The notes beneath the pieces are model-generated. The model was not told where the DNA came from, made no database searches, and saw only the letters and a list, made by a program, of their open reading frames with translations. This document shows, one piece after another, positions 9,701 to 19,381 of a DNA stretch of 53,325 nucleotides (the first letter of the stretch is position 1; each line of letters opens with the position of its first letter). This DNA comes from Microbulbifer agarilyticus S89 (GTDB lineage Bacteria; Pseudomonadota; Gammaproteobacteria; Pseudomonadales; Cellvibrionaceae), in NCBI RefSeq assembly GCF_000220505.1, contig NZ_AFPJ01000016.1, forward strand, positions 1 to 53,325. The letters are read 5' to 3'. The position numbers and the translations under genes were made by a program.

Positions 9701-9987
9701 CCAAATGGGAATTCCAGTTCGATATTCGCCGTGCCCAGATCGGCGGAAGACTCCAGCTCCTGTAAATAAGGAATATTGCGCAGGTACTCTTCCTGCTCGA
9801 TCAGAATCTCTTTTTCGATATCCTGCGGGGTGGCGCCGGGCCAGCTGGTGCGGATGGAGATGGTGCGTACCTCCAGGTCCGGAATCATCTGCACGGGTAT
9901 ACGGAAGGCCGCGACCAGGCCGAGTATGGCGATGATCAGAACGGCGACGGTAACGAGAATACCGTTCTTGATGATCTGCGCGAACAT
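6739..9987 (-). CDS. RND-family efflux pump, inner-membrane permease
   Basis: 1082 residues, close to the usual AcrB-class size. The N-terminal TM1 (NGILVTVAVLIIAILGLVAAFRIPVQMIPDLEV), two large periplasmic loops and two six-helix membrane repeats fit the hydrophobe/amphiphile exporter group. GMTLDNSIVVLESIELERRRG near 405-425 lies in TM4, where proton-relay aspartates are found, and MGTVVNNPILIVHRA is the matching TM10 region. The periplasmic linker near 600-625 (PEATREDPAAASSKNTSA) is a low-complexity insertion. It would work with the adaptor encoded upstream and an outer-membrane channel encoded elsewhere. The start shares one base with the adaptor stop. The substrate cannot be predicted. 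Confidence 0.93.
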   Translation of the reverse strand: MFAQIIKNGILVTVAVLIIAILGLVAAFRIPVQMIPDLEVRTISIRTSWPGATPQDIEKEILIEQEEYLRNIPYLQELESSADLGTANIELEFPFGVDILETQIRVNNALTQVPSYPENVDEPRVYATSFSSNAFMYFRVSPLPGNPRGLYMDMLRDYVEDNVRPRMSGVPGVAQVDVGGGAERQIQIRLQPERLAERNLTLTEVREAIRARNRDISGGEVESGKRRYLLRTLGRFKDLQELRALILRRDGDSLVRLGEVAEIQLDHFKIRRSAFVNGQPAIFLSVRRESGSNVINIKRAMMEEVARINQELLEPQGMNMALTADDVGYVEASVFNVWKNLALGALLATAIMYAFLRSFRATALGVVGIPICTIAAFIGLLVAGRTINVISLAGVAFSIGMTLDNSIVVLESIELERRRGLDRLQAAISGVQKVWPAVLASTLTTVMVFLPVVFIAEEAGQLYSDIAIAISASILVSMLVAITVIPTASARLKFDGKLSQADADNRQDSKLRRGVVDRIHWLLVSSSRRIFCIAITVVTSLAIVLLLTPPAEYLPEGEEAKTFAYMNAPPGYNLATMKEIGLEIQDYFLPYVQPEATREDPAAASSKNTSAINGSTEEVTGAPKVPLMKYFILSVSPQNLRIIAETKDPRDIDELMTAIVRKYEQYPGMRAFATRGSIISSNDGGTRSVNLNISGANLADLYQVARTAYSRAKAIFNDPNIQTQPASLSLAQPLLEVKPRWERAEEVGMSAEDIGFAVAALTDGAFVNEFFLNDDKIDIYLYNQQGPEATVETLQQIFIYTPTGAVLPLSELAHIEEIVDTATVRRIDGRRTVTLNIIPPRSVALETGVEAVRTELVQYMRENGQVPLGVSMDISGAADQLEATRASLGSNYLVALAIIYLLMVAIFSHWGYPLLIMTTIPLGIAGGIVGLALLNLVGATLRSMGFEGVHQPFDMISMLGFLILMGTVVNNPILIVHRAITNVKEEKLNPVEAVQEAVDSRLRPIAISTLTTIFGLAPLVFLPGAGTELYRGVGVIVMAGIIGSMAVTLTALPALTVIVLNWHARLAQTSHPRKRAHKPGET

Positions 9988-11108
9988 CAGCGACCTTCTG
10001 CGCCGGGGCTGGCGGAGCGCGCGCGTTTCAGTACAATCTTTTGGTCGACCTGAAGACTCTCGTTGCCACGCACGATCACCTGCTGCCCAGCCTCGATGCC
10101 AGATTTGATTTCGATCATGCCATTAAAGCTAAGCCCGGTGGTTACGGGTTGCTCGTTGACCGCGGTCACTTTGTCCCACTGGCTGTCGGGTGCGGCTATC
10201 CATACGGTGATACGTCCATCCGGATAGCGCAGTATGGCATCCCGCGGTACGGCGATTCCCTGTCGTTTGCTTTTCAGCTGCAGTATCGCCGAGGCTGACA
10301 TGCCGGGGATGAGCTGTGGGCGTTCGCTGCCGGATGGCGCGCCTGGGGCAAGTATTGTGCGCAGCAAAAAGGTGCGGCTGCCACTGCGGCTTACCGGAAC
10401 CTTGTGTTCAACCCGGGTCGTGAATGATTCGCCGCTGTCCAGCGTTACGCGGATTTCAGTGCGTGGGCGAATACTGGAGAAATAGCGTTGTGGCACCTGA
10501 AAGTCTGCGCGCAGGGATTGGGTATCGACCAGTTCGAATAGCGCGGTACCGGGCTCCACCCATTCACCCAGGTCCACTGCCCGCATGCTGACGATACCGG
10601 GAAATGGCGCCGTGACCTGATGTCGGCGGAGGAGAGCGCTCAAGCGTTCTGTCTCCACTTGTGCCGCTTGCAGTTGCGCGCTGCGCTCACGCACTTCCGA
10701 GGCGAGGTTTTCCACTTCGGTCTCCGCCACATGATCGTCGCCCACCAGCCGCTGTAGCTCGGCAAGGCGCCGTCGGCTGTCCGCCAGGGTCTCCCGTACC
10801 CGCGCTACTTCCGCAAGCGCTGCATCGCGACGGATACTGCTGAGCTCCGGGTCCAGGTTAAGCAGTGGTGCGCCCCGCGCAACCTTGTCGCCAATATCCG
10901 CATGAATTGCCTCGATTAGCCCCGCAACTTCCGCAGACAGCAGGGCTTGCCGCAGTGGATTGATGGTGCCAGTGACGGGCACTTCCTCAACCAGCGGTTG
11001 CACGCGCGCCACGACCGCCTCTACGGCAAGTGGCGCCGCGGACTCATCCGCGGCGTGTGCCGAGGGAATCACGGTAAGTGCAATGACGACAAGCCTGGTA
11101 AACCACAT
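9987..11108 (-). CDS. RND efflux periplasmic adaptor (membrane fusion protein)
   Basis: 373 residues with a signal peptide (MWFTRLVVIALTVIPSAHA). The order is that of HlyD/AcrA adaptors: a first half-lipoyl segment (GLIEAIHADIGDKVARGAPLLNLD, about 63-86), a helical hairpin of about 70 residues rich in Arg, Glu and Leu, the second lipoyl half (VTAPFPGIVSMRAVDLGEWVEPG, about 165-187), then beta-barrel and membrane-proximal domains. There is no lipobox cysteine. It bridges the RND permease to an outer-membrane channel. It is first in a three-gene coupled operon (adaptor, pump, ExoD-like), diverging from katG across a 300-nt region. Confidence 0.92.
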   Translation of the reverse strand: MWFTRLVVIALTVIPSAHAADESAAPLAVEAVVARVQPLVEEVPVTGTINPLRQALLSAEVAGLIEAIHADIGDKVARGAPLLNLDPELSSIRRDAALAEVARVRETLADSRRRLAELQRLVGDDHVAETEVENLASEVRERSAQLQAAQVETERLSALLRRHQVTAPFPGIVSMRAVDLGEWVEPGTALFELVDTQSLRADFQVPQRYFSSIRPRTEIRVTLDSGESFTTRVEHKVPVSRSGSRTFLLRTILAPGAPSGSERPQLIPGMSASAILQLKSKRQGIAVPRDAILRYPDGRITVWIAAPDSQWDKVTAVNEQPVTTGLSFNGMIEIKSGIEAGQQVIVRGNESLQVDQKIVLKRARSASPGAEGR

Positions 11109-13644
<2,536 letters not shown>

Positions 13645-13697
13645 GTGTATGTACGTGAATTATGTTCCCCCATAATTCAACGGCTTGCATGAAAAAC

Positions 13698-13728
13698 ACA
13701 GGCGGCGCTAGGGCCGCCTGTTGTTGTG
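13698..13728 (+). terminator. Terminator after katG
   Basis: ACAGGCGGC (13698-13706) pairs with GCCGCCTGT (13713-13721) across a 6-nt loop and is followed by TTGTTGTGTT. The T tract is interrupted, but position and strong stem fit a katG terminator. Confidence 0.65.
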
Positions 13729-13801
13729 TTGGGGGTATGATCCGATCACTTTGCCGCTGCGTAGAAGCCAACTAAAACCCAGATAAGGCGTGTACTCTGA
13801 G

Positions 13802-14911
13802 ATGAATAATCTTGCCGTTAGACTTTGCTCCATATTTATTCTGTTTTTTAGTGGTGTTGCTAGCGGGGCTGAATTGAATGTTCGCGTGCTAAATGCGCCA
13901 TCAGAGGGCAATCTGGTGTTTCAGGTTTATGACAACCCGGACGCCTTCGGTGATTTTCGCAGCCCTCGCAGCGAGACAGTCTTGCCGGTAAACCAGGAAG
14001 GCGCCTACCGGCTATCCGGGGTGCCGAGCGGTACTATCGCGGTGCTGGTGTATGCAGACGAAAACAATAACCGCGCACTGGACAGAACCTTTATCGGGAT
14101 CCCCAAGGAGCCGATCGGCCTGTCGAACAGTTATCGTCCCAAGGGGCCTCCCAGCTTTCAGCGCGCAAGTTTCTACCTGGCGGAAGGGCAAACCACCACC
14201 CTTGATCTCGAACTGTTCCAGGTACTGGGTGAAGCCGGGCAGTGGGGTGTCGGTATTGGCGTCATTGGGCGTAGCAGCCCTTATGTGGGTTCTGATTCCG
14301 CGGTCACCCAGGTTATCCCCGCCATTACCTATTTCGGTGAACGTTTACAGTGGGTAGGCCCGAGCCTGCGCTACGGGATCTGGGGAAGTGACAGCCTGCG
14401 TTTTGCCGTCAATGCGACCTATCGCGTCGGTGCTTATGAGGAGAGCGATAGCCCGATACTGGTCGGCCTGGGCGACCGCGACAGCACTCTGATGGCCGGC
14501 GTTGGCCTGGTGTACGACGGCCCCAACCGTATCGATGTCGATTTCCGCTATCAGCATGATGTGCTGGACCGCTTTGGGGGTGGTACCGCTGAGCTGCGGG
14601 TGTCCAAAGGGTTCCAGACGGGCAATGTCAGCTGGGGGCCATCCCTGGGGGTGAACTGGCTGAGCAGTGATCTGGCCAACTACGACTTCGGTGTGCCAAT
14701 CTGGGCCGCCAACCCGCTCCGGCCTGCCTACGATGTGGGCAGTACGGTAACGGTCGAGGGTGGTGTCGGCGGCATCCTGGAAATCACCGAGCACTGGCGC
14801 CTGGTCATTGACCTGAACGTGGAATACCTGGGTGATGATATTTCGGACAGTCCCATCGTCGACGACAATCATGTCCTCAAGGGCTTTGCTGCGATCACCT
14901 ATACCTTCTGA
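13802..14911 (+). CDS. DUF2141 - MipA/OmpV fusion outer-membrane protein
   Basis: 369 residues from the ATG at 13802, chosen because the signal peptide MNNLAVRLCSIFILFFSGVASG begins there; a GTG four codons upstream is possible. Residues about 22-140 form a DUF2141-like domain (LVFQVYDNPDAFGD, VLVYADENNNRALD, FIGIPKEPIGLSN). Residues about 145-369 are a MipA/OmpV barrel: WGVGIGVIGRSSPYVGSD, alternating aromatic strands such as IDVDFRYQHDVLD and a C-terminal ITYTF, the terminal Phe of outer-membrane barrels. MipA-type proteins have been linked to murein machinery scaffolding, and many relatives are simply porin-like. It is monocistronic. Function is not established. Confidence 0.85.
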   Translation: MNNLAVRLCSIFILFFSGVASGAELNVRVLNAPSEGNLVFQVYDNPDAFGDFRSPRSETVLPVNQEGAYRLSGVPSGTIAVLVYADENNNRALDRTFIGIPKEPIGLSNSYRPKGPPSFQRASFYLAEGQTTTLDLELFQVLGEAGQWGVGIGVIGRSSPYVGSDSAVTQVIPAITYFGERLQWVGPSLRYGIWGSDSLRFAVNATYRVGAYEESDSPILVGLGDRDSTLMAGVGLVYDGPNRIDVDFRYQHDVLDRFGGGTAELRVSKGFQTGNVSWGPSLGVNWLSSDLANYDFGVPIWAANPLRPAYDVGSTVTVEGGVGGILEITEHWRLVIDLNVEYLGDDISDSPIVDDNHVLKGFAAITYTF

Positions 14912-15089
14912 GCGGCGCTAGACCTCGATCAAGGGGCCCAAGGTTCAAAGGTCCATTAGCGGGCAATGTGGTAGGCCGAAATTATCGCAGCAGGGGCTAT
15001 TCAGTGAGCCATTTTCCAATCAACCGACAGGGCGCCAGAGGTCAGGGCTGGCGCCGCAAGTCAAGTCTGCACATTTCATTTTAAATCAT

Positions 15090-15095
15090 TAGAAT
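15090..15095 (+). promoter_or_regulatory. Candidate -10 element before the GIY-YIG-like gene
   Basis: TAGAAT is followed by a GC-rich discriminator (GCGCGG), 75 nt before the start codon. A matching -35 is weak, so this is tentative. Confidence 0.3.
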
Positions 15096-15169
15096 GCGCG
15101 GCCTTTTGGCCCTGTTGATCCAGCCCGTTACTTGGCGGCGCTGGCCTCCGTGATGTTGACTGAGGAATT

Positions 15170-15742
15170 ATGATCGTATTTACCCTGACCAATAGCGAGA
15201 CCGATGAAGTATGGGTGGGCACTGCCCGCGATGGCGTGACTCCCGAGGCGCGCTTTCGACAGATTCAAGACGCTGTTGCCCTGGGTATTGACCACCCGTT
15301 TTTCCACGAGCTGAAGACCTTTGGCGCTCACGCGTTTGATGTGGAGCTGTTTGCGGTGGCGGAAGACCGCCTGGAGCAGCAGGAAATGGTTGAGGAGGCG
15401 CTGGATACCTATAACGCCAAGAGCCTGGTGGGGATAAAGACCGTGCGCTCTGGCACCACCAAAGCGGCGCTGGCCCCCAAGCCAAAAGCCAAACCCCGTA
15501 GCACGGCCGCCAAAGCGGTGACCAAGGTAACGGCCAAGCGCAAAGCGAAGCCGGTGAAAGAAAAGATTGCCACTGGTCGCACCGGCAGTGCGGCGCGTGA
15601 ACGCGCCATCAAGGCCGGCATTGAGGCGGAGAAGGCCGCAATGGCCGCTGCTAAGGCGAAACGAGTGCAGGACGAAGCGGATGAAATGAAGAAGATTCTA
15701 GCGGCGCTGGATTCCCGCGGCTCGAACTTGGCGCGCCGCTAA
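15170..15742 (+). CDS. Degenerate GIY-YIG-like protein with Lys/Ala-rich tail
   Basis: 190 residues. Residues 1-90 follow the layout of a GIY-YIG domain: strand MIVFTLTNSETDEVWVGTA in place of GIY...YIG, the helix PEARFRQIQ with Arg, then HELKTFGAHAFDVELFAVAED and a QQEMVEEALDTYNAKS helix where the family has the metal-binding Glu. Both signature tyrosines are missing (IVF and VWVG), so nuclease activity is doubtful. Residues 95-190 are very rich in Lys, Ala and Arg (KPKAKPRSTAAKAVTK), like a histone H1 tail, and should bind nucleic acid non-specifically. Monocistronic, ending in a hairpin at 15776-15798. The family call rests on pattern reading. Confidence 0.6.
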   Translation: MIVFTLTNSETDEVWVGTARDGVTPEARFRQIQDAVALGIDHPFFHELKTFGAHAFDVELFAVAEDRLEQQEMVEEALDTYNAKSLVGIKTVRSGTTKAALAPKPKAKPRSTAAKAVTKVTAKRKAKPVKEKIATGRTGSAARERAIKAGIEAEKAAMAAAKAKRVQDEADEMKKILAALDSRGSNLARR

Positions 15743-15775
15743 CGCCAGCGATAACACCTGACTGCATCGACGAGG

Positions 15776-15798
15776 CAAAGGCGCCATGGGCGCCTTTG
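15776..15798. terminator. Hairpin, possible bidirectional terminator
   Basis: CAAAGGCGCC and GGCGCCTTTG form a 10-bp perfect stem with a 3-nt loop. The Ts are inside the stem and the following bases are not T-rich, so it is a weaker terminator candidate. Confidence 0.5.
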
Positions 15799-15911
15799 CA
15801 CTATCTGGCCGGTTACGCTTGGACCTGGCTGGGCGTAGGCTAAGCTATTGCCGGTGGACAAGTGAATTTCGATGCAACTGGGAAAAGGGGCAAGGACCAA
15901 AAGGGGGCAGG

Positions 15912-16169
15912 GTGGCGGAGTTTATTCTTTACTCACTGGTGGCTTCGGTCGTTCTAACGATATTGATCAACCTGATTCCCCGGCTATTTCCCAATGCGGC
16001 GCGCAAGGCGCACAAGAAGTTTGAAGAAAATGCTCGTCGCTCAATCGAGCAACAGGAAAATCCGGAGCGGCCGCGAGTCAAGGTCTTTTTCCCCTGGAAG
16101 ACGATGATTCTAATTTCCATTCTGCTGACAATCCTCGTCAACGTTGTTGCCTACTTTTCGCGTGGCTAG
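15912..16169 (+). CDS. Small protein with two membrane segments
   Basis: 85 residues from a GTG at 15912, chosen because AAGGGGG lies immediately upstream and the first hydrophobic segment (FILYSLVASVVLTILINLI) begins there; the frame is open upstream to 15786, inside a hairpin. A second segment (TMILISILLTILVNVVAYF) ends the protein. Between them lies a charged, helical stretch of about 40 residues (KKFEENARRSIEQQENPE). A hairpin topology with both ends on one side is expected. I do not recognise a family; neighbours give no clear hint. Confidence 0.65.
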   Translation: MAEFILYSLVASVVLTILINLIPRLFPNAARKAHKKFEENARRSIEQQENPERPRVKVFFPWKTMILISILLTILVNVVAYFSRG

Positions 16170-16229
16170 TCTTACAACAGCGCTTGCTTGGAGGCTAACT
16201 AAGGTTGAGGGAGTAGGGCCTCATTGCCT

Positions 16230-16682
16230 CTAAAACCTGTCATTATTACTCTGCCCTAAATTGTTGATTTTGGTTCTTCCCATGATCTTCAATATCAGGT
16301 TCCGAACACTGCGCAGCACTGGATACACGAAGTGTGCGACTTTTTTCGAGCGGAAAATGGTGAAATTCATGCGGTTGAAGAAGCCACTGCGGCTGCCGAG
16401 TAAACTCAGTACATGAATGGCATCGGAACCGTAATACAGCTGATGGCCGACCTTCAGTACCATGCCTTGGTCGATATCCAAACCGCGTTGTGTGACCTCG
16501 CTTAGCAACGCACTGTCTGCGCGTGCGTCAATCAGCTTCAGGTTACCCAAGTCCTCACGAATGTGTACGAGATTGCAATAGTAGTCGCACATGGGGCACT
16601 GCTGGTCATAGAGCAGCAAGATCTCCTGCTTCTCAAGTGGTTTCTCAACTTTCTTCTGCGCGGGTAAGTGTGCCTTGCTCAT
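16230..16682 (-). CDS. DUF393 (DCC family) thiol-disulfide oxidoreductase-like protein
   Basis: 150 residues from the ATG at 16682; an upstream ATG at 16760 would overlap the alkB-like gene by 55 nt and adds no conserved sequence. The hallmark is LLLYDQQCPMCDYYC near 22-36, the D-x-x-C-x-x-C motif of the DCC family, followed by LKLIDAR, then GMVLKVGHQLYYGSDAIHVLSLL, the usual second motif. The family has a thioredoxin-like fold and a presumed redox role. It lies 23 nt downstream of the AlkB-like gene in the same direction, so it may maintain or assist the membrane di-iron enzyme; that is inference. Confidence 0.82.
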   Translation of the reverse strand: MSKAHLPAQKKVEKPLEKQEILLLYDQQCPMCDYYCNLVHIREDLGNLKLIDARADSALLSEVTQRGLDIDQGMVLKVGHQLYYGSDAIHVLSLLGSRSGFFNRMNFTIFRSKKVAHFVYPVLRSVRNLILKIMGRTKINNLGQSNNDRF

Positions 16683-16705
16683 TTCTACTGCGTAGATCCC
16701 TCGCG

Positions 16706-17752
16706 TTAGCCCTCCGCCGCTTGGAAGCGGGCGAGTTGACGGTGCATTACGTGAAACCAAAGCGGTGGCAACAGGGCTACCAGCATCATGCCCGGATAGC
16801 CGGTGGGCATTTGCGGGCTGGCTTCATGGTGGCGCAGGATCGGGTAGGGACGGCTTGCCCGCGCGTGGTGGTCGGAGTGACGGGAGAGCTCAAACAGAGT
16901 GAGCCTGCCCAAAATGTGATTGGAGTTCCACGAATGCACCGGGGAGACGCGCTCATAACGCGTGCCCTGTTTTTCCCTTTGCAATCCGTAGTGCTCGATA
17001 TAGTTGACTGTTTCCAGCAGCAGGATGCCCCCGGTTGCCGCGATCAGAAAGCAGATCCCGGCTTTCACGCCCAGAAACCCGAAGATCATCGCAACGGCGA
17101 CCACCTGCATGAGCTGCCAGCGGAGCATTTGGTTGTCAGAGGAAAACCAGTGCCGCTCCTGTTTGGCAAGCCGCGCGTTTTCCAGCTGCCATGCAGACAG
17201 GTAGCCCGTATAGAGTGAGCGTACCCAGAAGTGGTAAAGAGTTTCGCCCCTGCGTGCGCTCGCGGGATCCTCTGCTGTGGCAACGCGCCGGTGGTGGCCG
17301 CGGTTATGCTCAACAAAGAAGTGGGTGTTCAATGAGGAGAGCAGTAGTAGTTTGGCGGCAAATTGGGGCAGCCATTTGGGACGATGGCCTAACTCGTGCG
17401 CAACATTGATACCAAAAGTGCCACACATTAATCCCAGGCTGATGACCGCACCGAGCAGCGACAGCCCATGCAAGTCGGGTAGCACGAAAAAGAAGTAGCC
17501 CAGTAGCCCGTACTGTACCGGCACTGCCAGGTACAGTAACCCGTCATACAGCGGGTCAGACCCCACGGATTCTTCTTCCACCTCGGTCAGGTTAGACACC
17601 GGCGCGGGCAGGAGTAATTCAAGCAGTGGCAATACACCATAGGTGTAGAGCAGGGGAGCGAATGTCCACGGTCCACCCAGGCTAAGGCCCAGCAAGACGA
17701 GTAAAGGCAAGATGTAAGCCGCCAGATAGCGGCCAGCGCGCAGAGAGTGCAT
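16706..17752 (-). CDS. alkB: AlkB-type integral-membrane di-iron hydroxylase
   Basis: 348 residues from the ATG at 17752, chosen because AAAGGAGG lies 5 nt upstream; an in-frame ATG at 17776 precedes that site. Hydrophobic helices span most of the N-terminal 115 residues and about 210-235. All four histidine clusters are present: HELGHR, EHNRGHHRR, NYIEHYG and LSRHSDHHA. These bind the di-iron centre of alkane 1-monooxygenases, which hydroxylate terminal methyl groups of alkanes using electrons from rubredoxin. No rubredoxin or rubredoxin reductase gene is in the window, and the protein is shorter than classical AlkB (about 400). The substrate could be another hydrocarbon or lipid. It is probably transcribed with the DUF393 gene. 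Confidence 0.87.
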   Translation of the reverse strand: MHSLRAGRYLAAYILPLLVLLGLSLGGPWTFAPLLYTYGVLPLLELLLPAPVSNLTEVEEESVGSDPLYDGLLYLAVPVQYGLLGYFFFVLPDLHGLSLLGAVISLGLMCGTFGINVAHELGHRPKWLPQFAAKLLLLSSLNTHFFVEHNRGHHRRVATAEDPASARRGETLYHFWVRSLYTGYLSAWQLENARLAKQERHWFSSDNQMLRWQLMQVVAVAMIFGFLGVKAGICFLIAATGGILLLETVNYIEHYGLQREKQGTRYERVSPVHSWNSNHILGRLTLFELSRHSDHHARASRPYPILRHHEASPQMPTGYPGMMLVALLPPLWFHVMHRQLARFQAAEG

Positions 17753-17909
17753 AGAGCCTCCTTTGCCGTTTCCCACAAAATTATTGTTTTCACTATGCGT
17801 GCCTCCACCTATTAAGCGTAGGCACCAAGCTGTCGAAGTGGTCAGTTACCTATTGATTAAAACGTGATTTAGCCTCTACTGGCAATAGCACCCCAGGCCG
17901 AAACCGGGC

Positions 17910-17951
17910 GGTTGCTTCCGGCTGGTCGCTTCCGGATGGCTGCTTTCGGGT
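17910..17951. repeat. Three degenerate copies of a 14-bp tandem repeat
   Basis: GGTTGCTTCCGGCT, GGTCGCTTCCGGAT and GGCTGCTTTCGGGT follow one another without gaps, and a partial fourth (GGCGGTTACTCG) may follow. They lie in the 263-nt region between the alkB-like start and the stop of the SDR gene. Confidence 0.75.
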
Positions 17952-18015
17952 GGCGGTTACTCGTTGGTACTTAGTGGGTGAACTATTAGCGGGTCTTGCG
18001 CTGCCTTTTGCTGGT

Positions 18016-18672
18016 TTACTCCGGTAAACCTGCGAAGATCTGATCCAAGACGAGTGTCTGTCGTGCCGGACCGGCTGCAAGGCTCAGCGCGAGTAGTTTG
18101 TGCGCGACCTGATCGCCGGTAATCGGGCGGTACTTCCTCAAACCGGGAAGTTTGCACAGTGTCGGTAACACGCGTGCGGCAAATTGCTCACCTGCGCGCG
18201 CATGATCGCGGCTGCCCAGGAGTAGAGACGGTTGCAGTATGCTGATACGTTCGAATGGGAGCTGCAGGACCTGCTGCTCCAGCTCGCCCTTCATGCTCAG
18301 GTAAGGACTCAGGCTGTTGGCGCTGGCCCCGCTCGACGAGACCAGCAAGTAATGCGGTACCGCGTTGTTCGCCGCAAGCTGAGCTGCGGATAGCTGATAA
18401 TCCAAATCAACCTTGCGCTGCGCAGCGATCGACCCCGCCTGTTTTTTTGTAGTGCCGAGGCAGGAAAATAGGCAGTCACCTGAAAACAACGACTGGTAAT
18501 CCTCGAGCTGGTCGAAATTCACCACGTGATTCTCGACCTTGGTTGACTGGTGCGGAGCAGGTCTGCGGGTCAGGGTAACGACATGCGCAAAATCTGTAGA
18601 GTTGACTAGTCGCTCAACCAGTGCCCGGCCAACCAGCCCGGTGGCTCCCAGTACGATCGCCGTTTTTGTCAT
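18016..18672 (-). CDS. Tip30-like NAD(P)-binding SDR (atypical)
   Basis: 218 residues. The N-terminal Rossmann motif IVLGATGLVGRALVERL is complete; LFSCLGTTKKQAGS and HYLLVSSSGASANSLSPYLSMKGELE follow, with Ser and the Tyr-x-x-x-Lys pair (YLSMK) of the SDR active site. Then comes ISILQPSLLLGSRDHARAGE. This order is that of HTATIP2/Tip30-like and YbjT-like atypical SDRs, cytoplasmic NAD(P)-dependent oxidoreductases of uncertain substrate. It is monocistronic. No pathway can be inferred from neighbours. Confidence 0.85.
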   Translation of the reverse strand: MTKTAIVLGATGLVGRALVERLVNSTDFAHVVTLTRRPAPHQSTKVENHVVNFDQLEDYQSLFSGDCLFSCLGTTKKQAGSIAAQRKVDLDYQLSAAQLAANNAVPHYLLVSSSGASANSLSPYLSMKGELEQQVLQLPFERISILQPSLLLGSRDHARAGEQFAARVLPTLCKLPGLRKYRPITGDQVAHKLLALSLAAGPARQTLVLDQIFAGLPE

Positions 18673-18742
18673 TTGTTCGTCCGTCTTGCGCGCTGTGGAC
18701 AGACATTATTTTTTAACTGCGAAGAGGGCGCAAGAGCGCTGT

Positions 18743-19183
18743 CTAGGGATCCGACATTTCTCTCTTGCGTATTGGCATGGTGTCGATCAGCCCGAAGGCT
18801 ACGTCCAGGTCGAGTTCCGAGTATCGGCCTTTGATAGTGCCATCTTTACCAATCAGAATTGCCGCTGCACCGGGCGATTCCTCCAATAGATTTTGAATCT
18901 GTTGTTGCAGTGCAGGGGTTACATCCGCTTCGCGATTGCTTTGTACGCCGGATGGGCTGAGCAGAAACCACACTAGGTCCCGTTCATTAATCGCTTGCTG
19001 GTTTTGGTCCAGCATCATTCGGATGGCGCCGACGTTTTCGTTTGCACGAATGATGAGCACGCGCTGCTGCCATTGGTATTGCGCAAGTTGATCCGCCGCG
19101 AGGGCGGGGCTTGCACTGACAGTAAGCGCGAGTGTGGTCAAGAAAAGACACAGACGGTGCAATGGGGAATCCTCGGGTGGCAC
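18743..19183 (-). CDS. DUF4174 family exported protein
   Basis: 146 residues with a signal peptide ending near SPALAADQ (about residue 30). The mature part starts LAQYQWQQRVLIIRANENVG, then INERDLVWFLLSP, and AAAILIGKDGTIKGRYSELDLDVAFGLIDTMPIRKREM. This matches DUF4174, a thioredoxin-like periplasmic family that lacks redox cysteines and has no defined function. It diverges from the His-rich gene across about 200 nt. Confidence 0.82.
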   Translation of the reverse strand: MPPEDSPLHRLCLFLTTLALTVSASPALAADQLAQYQWQQRVLIIRANENVGAIRMMLDQNQQAINERDLVWFLLSPSGVQSNREADVTPALQQQIQNLLEESPGAAAILIGKDGTIKGRYSELDLDVAFGLIDTMPIRKREMSDP

Positions 19184-19381
19184 GGATTACTTCTTTCAGT
19201 ATATACAAGGGTTGGTTTGATGCCTTGCTCCCATCGAGGCTTATGCACCAGGCGTGTAGCCTGAGGTTGAGCGCGGTAAGCGTGCCGGGCAAGTGACGGG
19301 GCGCTGGTCTAACCTAGAGAGACGGATTTCACACACTACTTTCCCAACACTCTTTTCAGTTTACTTGGCGGAGGCGAAACA

